A DNA stretch of 64,000 nucleotides from VAZQ01 sp963821505 (lineage in GTDB: Bacteria; Pseudomonadota; Alphaproteobacteria; Rhizobiales; Xanthobacteraceae): NCBI GenBank assembly GCA_963821505.1, contig CAWGEH010000034.1, positions 248,001 through 312,000 on the forward strand, written 5' to 3'. The notes beneath the pieces are model-generated. The model did no database searches. It was not told the origin of the DNA and worked only from the letters and a program-made list of their open reading frames with translations. Made by a program: the position numbers and the translations under genes. Of the stretch, positions 1 through 8,425 are shown in pieces. Positions within the stretch are counted from its first letter, which is position 1. Every line of letters begins with the position of its first letter.

Positions 1-401
1 TCGAAATCCACGTCCACCGCCGCGGCTGCATCCTCGGCGAGATAGCGGCTGTCCGCGACGACGACGGCGATGGTCTGGCCGACATAGCAAACTTCCTGGC
101 GCGCCAGGGCGAGCTGAGTGCGTGGCGTCCGAATCGACGGATTGGGCACCAGCATCGGAATCTGGCCGCTCGCCATGCGCGAAGGTAGATCATCCGCGGT
201 GAGCACCGCGTGAACGCCTTGCATTGCGCGTGCCGCCCGCGTGTCGATGGAGCGGATTTTGGCATGCGGATGCGGGCTGCGCACGAAGCATGCGTGGAGC
301 GTGCCGGGAAGATTGATGTCAGCAACGAAGCGCCCGCGTCCGGTGAGCAGCGCCGGATCTTCGAGGCGCGCGACGCGGGCGCCGAAATGCTTCGCGCCCA
401 T
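1..401 (-). CDS. Xanthine dehydrogenase family molybdopterin-binding subunit (CoxL-like), N-terminal fragment
   Basis: The leftward gene starts at the ATG at 399-401 and runs off the window edge, so only about 133 residues are visible. It opens with the usual start of aerobic CO-dehydrogenase/xanthine-dehydrogenase large subunits (GARVARLEDPALLTGRGRF), followed by SPHPHAKIRSIDT and, further on, VCYVGQTIAVVVADSRYLAEDA, the a/b-hammerhead domain that precedes the molybdopterin domain. The full protein would be near 780 residues, cytoplasmic, hydroxylating an unknown substrate with partner FeS and FAD subunits lying outside the window. It is divergent from the UbiD gene, and the roughly 300 bases between them (402-699) should hold both promoters; I see no clear motif there. 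Substrate cannot be predicted. Confidence 0.88.
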   Translation of the reverse strand, partial: MGAKHFGARVARLEDPALLTGRGRFVADINLPGTLHACFVRSPHPHAKIRSIDTRAARAMQGVHAVLTADDLPSRMASGQIPMLVPNPSIRTPRTQLALARQEVCYVGQTIAVVVADSRYLAEDAAAAVDVDF

Positions 402-699
402 GGTCGGATGCCCCGGAACAGCGCAATGCGGCAGGCGGACGATACACATAAAGCATCGCATTGCAACGCTACGATCCTTGCGTCGTCGCGCGACGCATCT
501 CCCCCGTCATTTCCTCATTGCGGCCGAGGTCGCGGCACTCGATCCGGCGGAGCGGCAGCCGCCATCCTTCAACCACTGTTGTGGACGCAAGGCGCCACCT
601 TTCAATGCGGACCGTTCTGTGGTTATGGGATGCCGGGCTGTGGCTTTCGCCAGTCCCGGAATGACGGCTGAGATCGTCGCTCCACCCGAGGTGTTGTCA

Positions 700-2373
700 A
701 TGCTCGATGTCGGCGCCGAGGCGCACCGGCCTGCGCGATCGCCAGCCGGACCGCCGCTCGATTTCCAGATGCATCTTGCCGCGCTCGAAGCGCAAGGGCT
801 GCTCGTGCGGATCGATCGCGCCATCAACAAGGACACCGAGCTGCACCCATTGGTGCGTTGGCAGTTTCAGGGCGGGCTCGCGGAAGATCAGCGGCGCGCC
901 TTCTTGTTCACCAACGTTGTCGACTCTTCGGGCCGCCGTTTTTCTATGCCAGTGGCAGTCGGGGCGCTCGCAGCCTCACCCCAGATCTATGCCGTCGGCA
1001 TGGGGCGTCCGGTCGAGGAGATCGAGGCGGCGTGGGTGCGCGCGATCGCCAATCCGATCCCGCCGGTCGTCGTGTCTTCCCCGCCGTGCCAGGCGGTCGT
1101 GACCAGGGGCGATGAGCTGTGCGGCGCGGGCAAAGGCCTGGCACGCCTTCCCGTGCCGATCTCGACGCCGGGTTTCGATGCCGCGCCCTATCTTACGGCG
1201 ACGCTGTGTGTCACCCGCGATCCCAACTCCGGCGTCCAGAACATGGGCACTTATCGTGCTGCCCTGAAAGCATCCGACAGGCTCGGCGTGCGCATGGCCT
1301 CGCGCATCGGCGGCGCCGGCGGCTATCTGCATTGGCAGAAATACAACAAGCGCCGCGAGCCGATGCCCTGCGCGATCGTCATCGGCTGCACGCCTGTCGC
1401 CATGTTCACGGGCGGGATGAAGCTCGCCGTCGATCTCGACGAAATGGCGGTCGCGGGTGGGCTTGCCGGCGCGCCGATCCGGATGGCGAGAGCAGTGACC
1501 GTCGATCTCAACGTGCCGGCCGACGCCGAGATCGTGATCGAAGGAATGATCGACCCCGATCTGCTCGAGCCGGAGGGTCCGTTCGGCGAAAGCCACGGCC
1601 ACGTCGCGCTCGAGGATTTCAACATGTCCATGCGCGTGACCGCGATCACCCACAAGCAAACGCCCGTCTTCGCGTCCACCATCAGCCAGGTGACGCCGAG
1701 CGAATCGAGCGTGCTCAAGAAGGTGGCCATGGAGCCGTTCTTCTTCACGCATCTGCGTGAGCACCTTGCGATCAAGGGTGTGCGCCGCGTGGTGATGCAC
1801 GAACCGCTGTCCAACCTGCGCAAGGTGATCTTCGTGCAATATGCCCAGGGCACGCCGCGCACGGAGGTCTGGCGCGGCTTGCACGGCGCCGCGACGCTGC
1901 TCGCCGATTGCGGCAAAATCTGCGTGGCGGTGAGTGAGGACATCGATCCGACCAACACCGATGCGGTGTTCTGGTCGCTCGCGTACCGCTCCAATCCAGT
2001 CGACGATGTCCATATCGCTCCCCATCGTTCGGCCGGGCACGGTCCCAAATCCGGGCTCCGCAACGAAGAGTCGACCATCCTCATCGACGCGACGCTGAAG
2101 CATTCGGCCCCCCCGCTCGCCTTGCCGGCGCGCGAATTCATGGAGCATGCGCGTACGATCTGGCAGGAGCTGCGACTGCCGCCGCTGACGCCGCAGCCGC
2201 CATGGCACGGCTACTCGCTCGGCGATTGGTCGCCGAGCTGGGACATCTACGCGCAGCGCGCCGTTGCCGGCAGATGGGAGCAGAACGGGGAGGAAACCTT
2301 CGCGCGCCGGCGCGGTGGCCTCATTCCCGAGACGCCGGTGCGGGACGTCGAAGGAAAGGATACGAAAGCTTAG
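700..2373 (+). CDS. UbiD family decarboxylase (prenylated-FMN dependent)
   Basis: A 557-residue protein of the UbiD/Fdc family, which (de)carboxylates aromatic or alpha,beta-unsaturated acids using prenylated FMN made by UbiX. The diagnostic EGPFGE segment, carrying the two catalytic-site glutamates, is present and followed by SHGHV. The region MGTYRAALKASDRLGVRM and the later KVIFVQYAQGTPRTEVWRG also match the family. The frame is open well upstream, but the sequence before residue MLDVGAEAH has no family similarity, and a purine-rich CCGAGG sits about 9 bases before the ATG at 700, so I chose that start; GTG at 691 is an alternative. No UbiX flavin prenyltransferase is visible here. Which acid it acts on is unknown; the neighbouring Mo-hydroxylase hints at aromatic catabolism (inference). 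Confidence 0.88.
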   Translation: MLDVGAEAHRPARSPAGPPLDFQMHLAALEAQGLLVRIDRAINKDTELHPLVRWQFQGGLAEDQRRAFLFTNVVDSSGRRFSMPVAVGALAASPQIYAVGMGRPVEEIEAAWVRAIANPIPPVVVSSPPCQAVVTRGDELCGAGKGLARLPVPISTPGFDAAPYLTATLCVTRDPNSGVQNMGTYRAALKASDRLGVRMASRIGGAGGYLHWQKYNKRREPMPCAIVIGCTPVAMFTGGMKLAVDLDEMAVAGGLAGAPIRMARAVTVDLNVPADAEIVIEGMIDPDLLEPEGPFGESHGHVALEDFNMSMRVTAITHKQTPVFASTISQVTPSESSVLKKVAMEPFFFTHLREHLAIKGVRRVVMHEPLSNLRKVIFVQYAQGTPRTEVWRGLHGAATLLADCGKICVAVSEDIDPTNTDAVFWSLAYRSNPVDDVHIAPHRSAGHGPKSGLRNEESTILIDATLKHSAPPLALPAREFMEHARTIWQELRLPPLTPQPPWHGYSLGDWSPSWDIYAQRAVAGRWEQNGEETFARRRGGLIPETPVRDVEGKDTKA

Positions 2374-2466
2374 GCACTCTCTCTGGCGCAGCGCGACTCC
2401 AAGAGAGCGATTCAGCAGATCGCTGCAGAAGCCCTGCGCCGCGGACCGGGGGCACACGCCTCCCTT

Positions 2467-3567
2467 TCATACCACGACAGTCAGCCGCTTCGCCGCCCGC
2501 GTCACGCCGGTATAGAGCCAGCGGTCGCGGTTATCCGCGAACGCGCCGGATTCGTCGAACAGCACCACGTCGTCCCATTGCGAGCCTTGTGCCTTGTGGA
2601 CGGTCAAGACGTAGCCGAAGTCGAACTCGTCGAAATGTTTGCGCTGCGGCCATTCGAGTTGGTCGATCGCGCCGGTGAAGCATTCCGGCCGCACCGAGAC
2701 TTTCACGTTGCGGTCGCCCAGGTCCTCGTCGGGCTTGAGCCGCATCCGCAGGATTTGCCGCCGCGTCTTCGGCTTCTCCTTCACCAGCCAGAGCCCGCCG
2801 TTGAACAACCCCTTGCGTCGATTGTTGCGCAGGCAGACGAGCTTGTCGCCCGTCATCGGCAGCGCCTCGGCAAAGCCGCGACGCTCGCGCAAACGCGCGT
2901 TGTAGGCGCGCCGCGTAACGTTGCGGCCGACCAGAACCTGATCGGCATCCAGCACACGCGCAGGGTCCAATGCCCTGCGTCCCACCACTTGGGTGTCGCC
3001 ATATTGTCCTTCCGTGAGGGCATGGCCGGCGCGAATGTCCATCGACAGCCGGACGATCGGATTGTCGCGTGCCTGCCGGTGCACTTCGGTGAGCATGGCA
3101 TCGGGTTTGGCGTCGGTGAAGAAGCCGCCGCCCTGGATCGGCGGCAGTTGCGCCGGATCGCCGAGCACAAGCAGCGGCACCCGGAACGACATCAGGTCGC
3201 GCGCGAGCTCGGCATCGACCATCGAGCATTCGTCGATGATTATGAGCTTGGCCTTGGAAGCGGGCGCTTCGTTCCAAAGCTCGAAGCTCGGCTGCTCTTC
3301 GTTGCTGTCGAGCGGCTTGTAGATGAGGCTATGGATGGTGGATGCACTGTGGCACCCCTTGCTGCGCATCACGCATGCGGCCTTGCCGGTGAAAGCCGCG
3401 AACAGCACCTTGCCGTCGGCGCCCTCGGCGATGTGCCTGGCGAGCGTCGTCTTGCCCGTTCCGGCATAGCCGAAGAGGCGGAAGATCGATGAGCGCCCGC
3501 GCTCGGCTTTGAACCAGCTCGCGGCCGCGGTCAGCGCGGCATCCTGGTGGGGCGTGAAGACCGGCAT
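2467..3567 (-). CDS. RecD/Dda-like SF1 DNA helicase
   Basis: A 366-residue superfamily 1B helicase: Walker A at residues 34-41 (GYAGTGKTT), motif II as IIIDECSMVD, motif III as LVLGDPAQLPP, and the C-terminal UvrD-like segment LTVHKAQGSQWDDVVLFDE ending near YTGVTRAAKRLTVVV. This compact architecture resembles phage T4 Dda and stand-alone RecD-like helicases rather than the RecBCD alpha chain, since no N-terminal RecD domain is present. A likely role is 5'-3' DNA unwinding in repair or replication restart. The gene stands alone, convergent with UbiD. A LexA-type direct repeat lies about 40 bases before the ATG (see separate entry), which points to SOS control. Confidence 0.9.
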   Translation of the reverse strand: MPVFTPHQDAALTAAASWFKAERGRSSIFRLFGYAGTGKTTLARHIAEGADGKVLFAAFTGKAACVMRSKGCHSASTIHSLIYKPLDSNEEQPSFELWNEAPASKAKLIIIDECSMVDAELARDLMSFRVPLLVLGDPAQLPPIQGGGFFTDAKPDAMLTEVHRQARDNPIVRLSMDIRAGHALTEGQYGDTQVVGRRALDPARVLDADQVLVGRNVTRRAYNARLRERRGFAEALPMTGDKLVCLRNNRRKGLFNGGLWLVKEKPKTRRQILRMRLKPDEDLGDRNVKVSVRPECFTGAIDQLEWPQRKHFDEFDFGYVLTVHKAQGSQWDDVVLFDESGAFADNRDRWLYTGVTRAAKRLTVVV

Positions 3568-3607
3568 CAGTCAGGGCGATCAAGCTCTGGTCGTGTATCG
3601 CATAAAA

Positions 3608-3622
3608 GAACAGAGAGAGAAC
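3608..3622 (-). promoter_or_regulatory. Alphaproteobacterial LexA box (GTTC-N7-GTTC) before the helicase gene
   Basis: On the plus strand the bases read GAAC AGAGAGA GAAC, which is GTTC-N7-GTTC on the helicase strand. This is the direct-repeat operator described for LexA in alphaproteobacteria, differing from the palindromic CTGT-N8-ACAG of enterics. Its position 41 bases upstream of the start codon suits repression of that promoter. The match is exact at all eight defined bases. Confidence 0.7.
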
Positions 3623-3739
3623 ATTTGTCAACTGCACGCGCGTTGATGCATGCCGGCGGCCGCGCCCGGCGCGAATGGCGCCTCAAACAGGAAAGTCGCC
3701 GTCTTATTTCATGACCTGCTCATGCGCCGCTCAGCGACC

Positions 3740-4438
3740 TCAGGCGAGGAAGAACCTCACGGTCGTGGCCGCGGCGAGCGCTGCACCGAGTGTCACCAGC
3801 AGATAGCCGAGCCAGGACGACGCGGCCGGCGCGGGTAGGGCGGCAAGGTCGAGTTCGTTGACCTCATTCGGGTCGACCATGTGCACGGCTTCGGTCGCGC
3901 CAGCTTCGACCGCCTCTCCTGTCGTTGCTGCGACCGTGTCTCCAGCCGTTGCTGCCACCGCTCCAGCCGTAGCCGTCGGCGCGCCGGCGCCGTCGGGCTT
4001 GGGAAGAGCGAGCCAAGCTGCTGCCGCGGCCGTGGTCGGACTTTCATTCCGTTCGGCCTCATCGTTGAGCGGTTGATCGGTCCGCGGCGGCACCTCTGGC
4101 GGGGCGGTGACCGCCCCTTGGTGCTGCGCGCCGGCTTCAGTCGCTTGCTCCTGTACGGCCGGTTTGGTCGCTTTCGCGTGCGAAGCAGCGCGCGAGCCTT
4201 CGCGTTCGGCCTTCGCCCGTACCTTCTCGTCGCGGTGCGCTGCGCTGCTCGTTTTCTTGCGCGGCTGCGCCGATGGAGCCACCCGAGCCGGCGCCTCGGC
4301 GGTCTCCTGCGCGGACGCTTCCGGCACGACGGGGCACGGAAAGCGATCGTTGTCGCAGGCCTGCGCTCTGGTCAAAGGCACGCCGGCGAGCACGCCAGCT
4401 GCGGTGATCACGATTGCCAAATTGCGTAAAGTCAACAT
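3740..4438 (-). CDS. Hypothetical secreted/membrane-anchored Ala-rich protein
   Basis: A 232-residue protein that I do not recognise by function. It begins with a signal peptide (LAIVITAAGVLAGVPLTRAQA, cleavage likely after AQA), followed by ACDNDRFPCP with two cysteines, a long low-complexity Ala/Glu/Lys/Pro stretch (residues about 35-185), and a C-terminal hydrophobic helix WLGYLLVTLGAALAAATTV just before the end. The arrangement suggests an export-then-anchor topology with a flexible periplasmic linker. Similar small proteins with the N-terminal CDNDRFPCP-type motif occur in Bradyrhizobium relatives (recollection, not searched). It is divergent from the DUF6494 gene, sharing a 155-base upstream region. 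Confidence 0.65.
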   Translation of the reverse strand: MLTLRNLAIVITAAGVLAGVPLTRAQACDNDRFPCPVVPEASAQETAEAPARVAPSAQPRKKTSSAAHRDEKVRAKAEREGSRAASHAKATKPAVQEQATEAGAQHQGAVTAPPEVPPRTDQPLNDEAERNESPTTAAAAAWLALPKPDGAGAPTATAGAVAATAGDTVAATTGEAVEAGATEAVHMVDPNEVNELDLAALPAPAASSWLGYLLVTLGAALAAATTVRFFLA

Positions 4439-4593
4439 GCAGCCCTCCCCCCCATTAAGGTGGATGCTTCTATAGTCACTGGTGCAATGGCCTCACCTTG
4501 ACGCAAATGGGGAATTGTTCGCGCAATCCAGAGTCGCAAAGGCGGCAGTTCGAAGGCAGCCAGTCACCCTATAATGATGCAAAGGAGGCGATC

Positions 4594-4800
4594 ATGAACG
4601 AGGATGTTTTCAACAGCAGCATTCGAAAGTTCCTCAAGACGCTTGGGGTGACTGCGCAACGCGAGATCGAAAAGGCGGTCCGCCAAGCCTTGGCGGAAGG
4701 CAAGCTCAAGGGCAATGAAAAGTTCCCCGCCCAGGCGACGGTGACGCTCGGCGGCATCGGCTTCTCGCACCAGGTCAAAGGCGAGATCGAGCTGGAGTAA
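4594..4800 (+). CDS. DUF6494 family small protein
   Basis: A 68-residue protein starting MNEDVFNSSIRKFLKTLGV, with the helical core QREIEKAVRQAL and a C-terminal beta segment ATVTLGGIGFSHQVKGEIELE, as in the widespread DUF6494 family of unknown function. The start is well supported: AAAGGAGG at 4581-4588 sits six bases before this ATG, while the in-frame extension upstream has no family similarity. It is transcribed alone and lies convergent with the Bug protein gene downstream. Confidence 0.82.
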   Translation: MNEDVFNSSIRKFLKTLGVTAQREIEKAVRQALAEGKLKGNEKFPAQATVTLGGIGFSHQVKGEIELE

Positions 4801-4840
4801 GCGGGCCAGCTCGCTCGATCATGCTCGAGACACGGGCAAG

Positions 4841-5812
4841 TCAGTCGACCGTCACGCCACTTGCCTTGATCGGTGCCGACCACTTCTCGATTTCGCTCTT
4901 GACGAATTGAGCGAGATATTCCGGCGTGGCGTGGTCCTCGGGGACGATCACGGCACCGAGCCCTTCGAGCCGCTCTCTCACCGCCGGGGTCTTCATTCCC
5001 TCGACCGTGCCATCGTGCAGCTTCTTGACCACATCGGGGGGCGCGCCCTTCGGCAGGAAGATGGCATTCCAGGTATAGGCCTCGAGGTTCGGTGTCCCCT
5101 GCTCGAGGCCGGTCGGCACGTTCGGCAGGGCTTTCGAGCGTTCCTTCGTCATGATCGCAATCGGCTTCACGGTGCCGCCGTCGATTTGCGGCTTGGCGGT
5201 GCTGACGATCTCGCACAGGTAATCGATGCGCCCGCCTTGCAAATCCTGCATCGCCGGGGCGGTGCCGCGATAGGGCACATGGGTAATATCGACGCCGATC
5301 AGATAGTTGAGCAGCACGCAGCCGAGATGGGTCGCGGAGCCGGCGCCGGCCGAACCGTATTGCATCTTGCTCTGGTTGGCCTTCGCATAGGCGATGAATT
5401 CTTTGAGATTGCTCACCGGCAGGTCCTTGCGCGTGATGAGCACGATGGGAACCTCGGCGATCAGCGCAACCGGGGTAAAATCGGTCATCGCATTGTAGAG
5501 CGGCTTCTTGTAAAGCGTCTGGCCCTGCGCATGCGTGCCGACGGTGCCGAGCACAAAATTGTAGCCATCCGGGGCCGCATCGGCGACGCGCTTGGAGCCG
5601 GCCATGCCACCCGCGCCACCGACGTTCTCGACCACCACCTGCTGCCCGAGGATCTCACTCATGCGCTGCGCCATGACGCGGCCGAGCACGTCGGTCGGGC
5701 CGCCGGCCGCGAACGGAATCACCATCGTGAGCGGCTTGGCCGGATAAGTCTGTGCCAGCGCAGCGCCCGCGAACAACAGGCCGAAGGCGGCTACTGATAC
5801 TCTCTTGAACAT
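4841..5812 (-). CDS. Bug-family tripartite tricarboxylate transporter substrate-binding protein
   Basis: A 323-residue periplasmic binding protein with signal peptide MFKRVSVAAFGLLFAGAALA and the family start YPAKPLTMVIPFAAGGPTDV. The glycine-rich VVENVGGAGG and the HVPYRG loop around the ligand pocket are conserved. Bug proteins bind carboxylates and similar small acids for TctAB-type importers, or act as orphan receptors. No tctA or tctB is present nearby, so this is an orphan, as is common for the family. The start MFKRV is chosen because AGGAGA lies seven bases upstream; an upstream in-frame ATG nine codons earlier lacks this. It is divergent from the aspartate-dehydrogenase-like gene. 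Confidence 0.88.
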   Translation of the reverse strand: MFKRVSVAAFGLLFAGAALAQTYPAKPLTMVIPFAAGGPTDVLGRVMAQRMSEILGQQVVVENVGGAGGMAGSKRVADAAPDGYNFVLGTVGTHAQGQTLYKKPLYNAMTDFTPVALIAEVPIVLITRKDLPVSNLKEFIAYAKANQSKMQYGSAGAGSATHLGCVLLNYLIGVDITHVPYRGTAPAMQDLQGGRIDYLCEIVSTAKPQIDGGTVKPIAIMTKERSKALPNVPTGLEQGTPNLEAYTWNAIFLPKGAPPDVVKKLHDGTVEGMKTPAVRERLEGLGAVIVPEDHATPEYLAQFVKSEIEKWSAPIKASGVTVD

Positions 5813-5969
5813 TTCGCTTCTCCTGACTTTGCGGAACACTTGCCCTTCCGCCGGATCGCGGTCAAGCCGCTGTTTGATGCGGGGTTTGCACGTGCTTGTG
5901 AGCGCGGAGGGAGCCGGCTAAGAGGCTGCTCGAGTGTTTTGGAGGCCTGCTCATGCCCACGGCCTGCTC

Positions 5970-6776
5970 ATGCCGATGACCCGCGTCGCCATCGCCGGCC
6001 TGGGCGCCATCGGCCGCGTGCTCGCGCGCAAGCTCGCCGACGGCATGCCGGGTCTCACGCTCGCCTGCGCGGCGGCGCGCGATCGCGCCAGGGCGCAAGC
6101 ATGGCTCGATGCCGAACGGATCGCGTGCTCCTTGGTCGAACCCGAAGGATTTCCGGCCCACGCCGATCTCGCGATCGAATGCGCCCCGGCCGCCGTGCTG
6201 GAACGAATTTGCCGGCCGATGCTGGAGGCGGGAAAGCAGGTCATGGTGCTCTCGGCCGGCGCGCTGTTGCCGCGTCCCGCGCTGATCGAACTCGCCAAGG
6301 CGCGGGGAGGGCAGATCATCGTGCCGACGGGGGCGTTGCTCGGCCTCGATGCGGTCACCGCCGCCGCCGAGGGCCGGATTTATTCCGTGCGCATGATCAC
6401 CCGCAAGCCGCCGCGCGGACTTGCCGGCGCGCCCTATCTCGAGGCGAACGGCATCTCGGTCGAGGGGCTCAACGAGCCCAAACGGGTGTTTGCCGGCACC
6501 GCGCGCGATGGGGCCGCGGGATTCCCCGCCAACGTCAATGTGGCGGCCGCGCTGTCGCTGGCTGGCATCGGGCCTGACCGCACCATGATGGAGATCTGGG
6601 CCGACCCCTCGATCGAGCGCAACTGCCATACCATCGAGGTCGACAGCGATTCCGCTCGTTTCACGCTATCGATCGAGAACGTCCCCTCAGAAAACCCGAG
6701 AACGGGGCGAATTACGGCGCTTTCGGTGCTGGCCGCCCTGCGCAAGCTGCATGCGCCGTTGCGAGTTGGAAGTTGA
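5970..6776 (+). CDS. Aspartate dehydrogenase-like protein (NadX family, DUF108)
   Basis: About 268 residues. The N-terminal Rossmann domain begins MTRVAIAGLGAIGRVLARK (GxGxxG), and the C-terminal half contains the DUF108 region with RKPPRGLAGAPYL and GFPANVNVAAALSLAG, the hallmark of L-aspartate dehydrogenases. These enzymes convert L-aspartate to iminoaspartate for NAD synthesis or act on related amino acids. The start may be at the ATG at 5970 or two codons later at 5976; both precede the Rossmann strand properly, and the open frame before them looks non-coding. Genes of this family beside Bug proteins often belong to catabolic loci, so a substrate other than aspartate is possible. Confidence 0.85.
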   Translation: MPMTRVAIAGLGAIGRVLARKLADGMPGLTLACAAARDRARAQAWLDAERIACSLVEPEGFPAHADLAIECAPAAVLERICRPMLEAGKQVMVLSAGALLPRPALIELAKARGGQIIVPTGALLGLDAVTAAAEGRIYSVRMITRKPPRGLAGAPYLEANGISVEGLNEPKRVFAGTARDGAAGFPANVNVAAALSLAGIGPDRTMMEIWADPSIERNCHTIEVDSDSARFTLSIENVPSENPRTGRITALSVLAALRKLHAPLRVGS

Positions 6777-7090
6777 GTTAACCCCTGCCTAACGGGCCGA
6801 TAGCCCGGTCTTGCCTCGCGGCATCGTCTCGAGCGGCTACCGGCGGCGCCGCAAGCGACCTTCTCAACGGCGCGCCGCTCCATGCAAATATTTGCCTTTG
6901 TTATAAAATTTCTGAAAGTTCCAAGTTCCTCCAAGCCGCGGATCGGCCACAATATTAGGCCCCTAAGTCGCAGGGAAGAGCGGCCGAACAGGGGAAGGAG
7001 GAGCTCGGGCCTTGCCATCTCTGTGGCAGAACCGTGAACCCAATCGCAGCGCCCTGCGACTAACTTCACGAGTCCGACCGTCCGAAGGCG
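6777..7090. other. Intergenic region upstream of the ECF sigma operon
   Basis: No gene is supported here. It contains an A/T-rich patch at about 6885-6960, unusual against the GC-rich background, with a short direct repeat GTTCC at 6918-6922 and 6925-6929. This is the natural place for the promoter of the sigma/anti-sigma operon, but I could not match a known ECF promoter consensus with confidence. Confidence 0.4.
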
Positions 7091-7651
7091 ATGCAAGCGA
7101 AATCAGACGAGGTGCTGATCGGACGAATCGCGAACGGCGACCGGTTGGCCATGCAGGTGCTGTATGCGCGGCACCATGTGCGGGTGTTTCGGTTCGTGGT
7201 GCGTCTCGTCCGGGATGAGACCACGGCGGAGGACTTGATCAGCGAGGTGTTTCTCGACGTGTGGCGTCAGGCTGGTCGATTCGAAGGGCGCTCGGCGGTG
7301 TCGACTTGGATGCTGGCCATTGCGCGCTTCAAGGCTCTCTCGGCACTCAGGCGGCGTCCAGACGAGGAGTTGGACGAAGAGACCGCAGGCGCGATCGAAG
7401 ATCCATCGGACGATCCAGGCATCGTCCTGGAGAAGAAGGACAAGAGCGTGCTGATCCGGAAGTGCCTCACGGGACTTTCGGCGGAACATCGGGAGATCAT
7501 CGACCTCGTCTACTATCACGAGAAATCGGTGGAAGAAGTGGCCGAGATCGTCGGCATCCCCGAGAACACGGTCAAGACGCGCATGTTTTACGCGCGCAAG
7601 CGACTAGCGGAGCTGCTCAAGGCGGCAGGAATTGAAAGAGGTTGGCCATGA
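7091..7651 (+). CDS. ECF-type RNA polymerase sigma factor
   Basis: A 186-residue extracytoplasmic-function sigma factor. Region 2 spans about residues 8-80 (YARHHVRVFRFVVRLVRD, then AEDLISEVFLDVWRQAGRF and STWMLAIARFKAL), and region 4 about residues 120-175 (LSAEHREIIDLVYYHEKSVEEVAEIVG followed by the helix-turn-helix IPENTVKTRMFYARKRL). The linker is acidic (EELDEETAGAIEDPSDDPG). It overlaps the next gene by four bases (ATGA), so sigma and anti-sigma are translationally coupled. It would direct RNA polymerase to a small regulon including its own operon. It is not the general stress factor EcfG as far as context shows, since no NepR/PhyR is present. Confidence 0.93.
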   Translation: MQAKSDEVLIGRIANGDRLAMQVLYARHHVRVFRFVVRLVRDETTAEDLISEVFLDVWRQAGRFEGRSAVSTWMLAIARFKALSALRRRPDEELDEETAGAIEDPSDDPGIVLEKKDKSVLIRKCLTGLSAEHREIIDLVYYHEKSVEEVAEIVGIPENTVKTRMFYARKRLAELLKAAGIERGWP

Positions 7652-8328
7652 ACATGATCAATAAAGAGCCAGAGCGCTATGACATCGAAGCTCTGCTGCC
7701 GTGGCATGCAGCCGGAACGCTGAACCGCCGCGACGCTGATCGCGTCGAGCAGGCGCTCGCGGGTGACCGCGAACTTGCGCGGCGCTATGACCTCGTTCGG
7801 GAGGAGCTGGCGGAGACAATCCATCTCAATGAGACGCTCGGTGCGCCGTCGGCGCGCGCCATGGAGAAGCTGTTCGCCGCGATTGACGCCGAGGAGGCGC
7901 GTGCGCCGCGCCGCCAGCACTCGTTCGACTTCGGCGGGCGCATCTCCGACTTCCTGTCGAGCTTTACCCCGCGCACGCTCGCCTGGTCGGCGACCGCGGC
8001 TGCGGTCGCGATCCTGGTGCAGGCCGCCGTGATCACCACCGTCATGGTCAAGGAGCAGGGCGCCCCGAGCGGACCTGGACTGGCTAGTGCGCCCAGCGAC
8101 GGCTCCTTTGCGGTCGTGCGCTTCGCCCCGCAGGCGACCGCGACCGACATCACCAACTTCCTCGGTGCCTACAAAGCCACGCTGGTCGAGGGACCGTTGA
8201 ATATGGGAGGTCAGCTCTATCGCATCCGCCTCTCTGAAACCAAGCTGCCGAAGGACGAAGAGAGCAAGATCGTTCGTCAGATGCAGGCAGAATCGAAGAT
8301 CGTCGGCTTCATCGCCGTGAAGGAGTAA
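7648..8328 (+). CDS. Anti-sigma factor, single-pass membrane protein
   Basis: A 226-residue protein with a cytoplasmic sigma-binding N-domain carrying the motif EALLPWHAAGTLNRRDADRV (residues about 14-33), typical of anti-sigma domains near the ZAS family but without the HxxxCxxC zinc ligands. A single transmembrane helix lies at about residues 111-133, with a periplasmic C-domain of about 90 residues. The ATG at 7648 is preceded by AAAGAGG and overlaps the sigma stop codon; a TTG six bases earlier is less likely. It presumably holds the sigma factor at the membrane and releases it upon an envelope signal. The downstream secreted protein is probably part of the same circuit. Confidence 0.85.
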   Translation: MNMINKEPERYDIEALLPWHAAGTLNRRDADRVEQALAGDRELARRYDLVREELAETIHLNETLGAPSARAMEKLFAAIDAEEARAPRRQHSFDFGGRISDFLSSFTPRTLAWSATAAAVAILVQAAVITTVMVKEQGAPSGPGLASAPSDGSFAVVRFAPQATATDITNFLGAYKATLVEGPLNMGGQLYRIRLSETKLPKDEESKIVRQMQAESKIVGFIAVKE

Positions 8329-8425
8329 GGCCAAGCGGGCGATGGGTTGCGGGGTGGCCGGTGCGAACGGCCGCTCTGGCAGGTGGAGGACCGCGCGGGC
8401 AGCTTCCGTTAGGAGAGGCCAAGCC

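Noticed and set aside
241..699. N-terminal extension of the UbiD gene (open frame from 241)
   Set aside because: The 153 extra codons show no similarity to the family and overlap the divergent molybdenum hydroxylase gene; the start at 700 fits better.
976..2457. 493-codon open frame antisense to UbiD
   Set aside because: A GC-rich shadow of a conserved gene, His/Arg-rich and without similarity.
6918..6929. GTTC repeat before the ECF operon as a LexA box
   Set aside because: Spacing is three bases, not seven.
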